Shown in pieces: positions 62,852-64,000 of a stretch of DNA of 64,000 nucleotides; position 1 is the stretch's first letter; every line of letters starts with the position of its first letter. Source of the stretch: Gracilibacillus salinarum (lineage in GTDB: Bacteria > Bacillota > Bacilli > Bacillales > Amphibacillaceae); the NCBI RefSeq assembly GCF_022919575.1, contig NZ_CP095071.1, positions 3,482,001-3,546,000 of the forward strand, written 5' to 3'. A program made the position numbers and the translations under genes. Below the pieces are notes generated by a model. That model was given only the letters and a program-made list of their open reading frames with translations. It was not told the DNA's origin and made no database searches.

Positions 62852-64000
62852 TTGGCAATTAACGAAGAATACGAGCAGCTATTACAAGCTGTGACCGAAC
62901 GGACAAAGATTAATCAAAAATCAGTAAAAAGTGTTATTCACTTATTAGAAGAAGGAAATACAGTACCATTTATCGCACGTTACCGAAAAGAACAAACAGG
63001 ATCACTTGATGAAGTGCAAATCAAAGATATTCAGGATGCCTGGCAATACGTCAATACATTAAATGACCGCAAAGCAGAAGTAATAAGACTGATTGAAGAA
63101 CAAGGTAAGCTGACAGATCAGCTACGGATTGATATTGAAAAAGCGAATCAACTGCAGAAAGTAGAAGATCTCTATAGACCATATAAACAAAAGCGTAGAA
63201 CAAGAGCTACGGTTGCCAAGGAAAAAGGATTAGAACCGTTAGCGCAAGAAGTATATCAAACACAAAATCTTGAGCTCGAAGTGAAAGCACAAGAATTTTT
63301 ATCAGAAGAGCATGAATTACATAGTGTTGAAGATGTTCTAGCTGGTGTACAAGATATCATAGCTGAATGGCTTGCTGATGAACCGGCATACAGAGAGTAT
63401 ATTCGTAAGCAAACCTTCCAGAAAGGCTTAATCAGTGCGACTGTTAAGAAGGCAGAATTAGATGAGAAGAAGATTTATGAAATGTATTATGAGTATAGTG
63501 AAGCAGTCAGCAAGATTGTCTCGCACCGGATTCTAGCCTTAAATCGTGGAGAAAAAGAAGGAGTGCTTAAGGTTTCGATTGATCCTCCTACCGAACAACT
63601 GTTGACCTATTTACAGAAACAAGTCACTCTGTCTGGTGTTTCTGAGAAGATAAGAGAATTTATGACACAGGTGATCGAGGATAGCTATAAACGTTTAACG
63701 CAGCCATCAGTAGAACGGGAAATTCGTTCCGCTTTATCAGAAAAGGCCGAAGAACAGGCTATCGATATCTTCTCCAAAAACTTGAAAAGTCTGTTGCTGC
63801 AGCCTCCATTAAAAGGTAAGTATGTACTTGGTGTTGATCCAGCGTTTCGTACAGGCTGTAAATTGGCAGTGATTGATGACACTGGTAAAGTAAAAGCTGT
63901 TGATGTCATTTATCCGACAGCTCCGAAACATGATACTAAAGGTGCAGAAGCAAAAGTAATGAAGTTTATCAATGAATATCCGATCGAGCTTATAGCAATT
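62852..64000 (+). CDS. tex: Tex-family RNA-binding transcription accessory protein, 5' part
   Basis: The frame is open from TTG 62852, 7 bases after AAGGAGG, to the window end (383 codons), so the 3' part is missing. MAINEEYEQL, VIHLLEEGNTVPFIARYRKEQTGSLDE and LQKVEDLYRPYKQKRRTRATVAKEKGLEPLA are hallmark Tex sequences; GVDPAFRTGCKLAVID begins the YqgF-like RNase H-fold domain. Tex proteins bind RNA and affect transcription and translation-coupled processes. In B. subtilis the homologue ydcI also follows rsbX. Confidence 0.95.
   Translation, partial: MAINEEYEQLLQAVTERTKINQKSVKSVIHLLEEGNTVPFIARYRKEQTGSLDEVQIKDIQDAWQYVNTLNDRKAEVIRLIEEQGKLTDQLRIDIEKANQLQKVEDLYRPYKQKRRTRATVAKEKGLEPLAQEVYQTQNLELEVKAQEFLSEEHELHSVEDVLAGVQDIIAEWLADEPAYREYIRKQTFQKGLISATVKKAELDEKKIYEMYYEYSEAVSKIVSHRILALNRGEKEGVLKVSIDPPTEQLLTYLQKQVTLSGVSEKIREFMTQVIEDSYKRLTQPSVEREIRSALSEKAEEQAIDIFSKNLKSLLLQPPLKGKYVLGVDPAFRTGCKLAVIDDTGKVKAVDVIYPTAPKHDTKGAEAKVMKFINEYPIELIAI

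Overview
The window looks like chromosome from a low-GC, spore-forming member of the Bacillaceae, probably one of the salt- or alkali-tolerant genera (Gracilibacillus/Halobacillus/Virgibacillus type). The evidence is the Bacillus-like gene content and order (cssRS beside an HtrA protease; cshA, rhomboid, acpS, ydcC, alr, ndoAI-ndoA, rsbRSTUVW-sigB-rsbX, tex), AT-rich intergenic DNA, strong AGGAGG ribosome sites and frequent TTG/GTG starts. The species cannot be named from sequence alone. No rRNA, tRNA or CRISPR was seen.

Layout. 1-6.7 kb: end of a glutathione peroxidase, ferredoxin plus cytochrome P450, TrhO, a 3-hydroxyisobutyrate-dehydrogenase-like enzyme, a DksA/TraR-type protein and a CstA transporter with a near-consensus catabolite-response (cre) site. 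7.5-13 kb: HtrA protease divergent from CssRS, then TypA. 14.5-23.8 kb: DUF1232 protein, CapA-like lipoprotein, PopT-type (DUF368) transporter, thioredoxin, an ABC exporter, MarR regulator, glutaredoxin, YppG, an esterase and an EamA transporter. 24-30 kb: cshA, a membrane protein, rhomboid protease, acpS, nnr and ydcC.

30-54.9 kb: a block of about 24 kb lies between ydcC and alr, which are neighbours in Bacillus subtilis. It holds a tubby-like protein, a complete comQ-comX-comP-comA quorum-sensing locus, and a large exopolysaccharide-type locus: secreted glycosidase-like proteins, a clan GH-A lipoprotein, a HEAT-repeat membrane protein, a processive GT2 synthase, a pseudo-receiver protein, a UDP-sugar dehydrogenase, glmS, a truncated glmU and a parallel-beta-helix protein. 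It ends in decayed transposases and a decayed WYL regulator. ComA-box-like inverted repeats sit in the divergent promoter region of the polysaccharide genes. A peptide-pheromone-controlled, GlcNAc/uronic-acid polysaccharide system is therefore the most interesting hypothesis in the window. comP has a T9 tract that throws its first membrane segment out of frame; one more T restores a 769-residue protein.

55-64 kb: the conserved alr, ndoAI-ndoA and SigB stress module, including a good SigB-type promoter before rsbV, then tex running off the end.

Two repeat families stand out. One is a bipartite structured element (about 375-640 bp when its ends are intact) with terminal inverted repeats, found at about eight intergenic sites, mostly just 3' of transcription terminators. 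Its apical hairpins show compensatory base changes between copies. The other is a 52-bp tandem repeat present as two arrays with a shared downstream flank.
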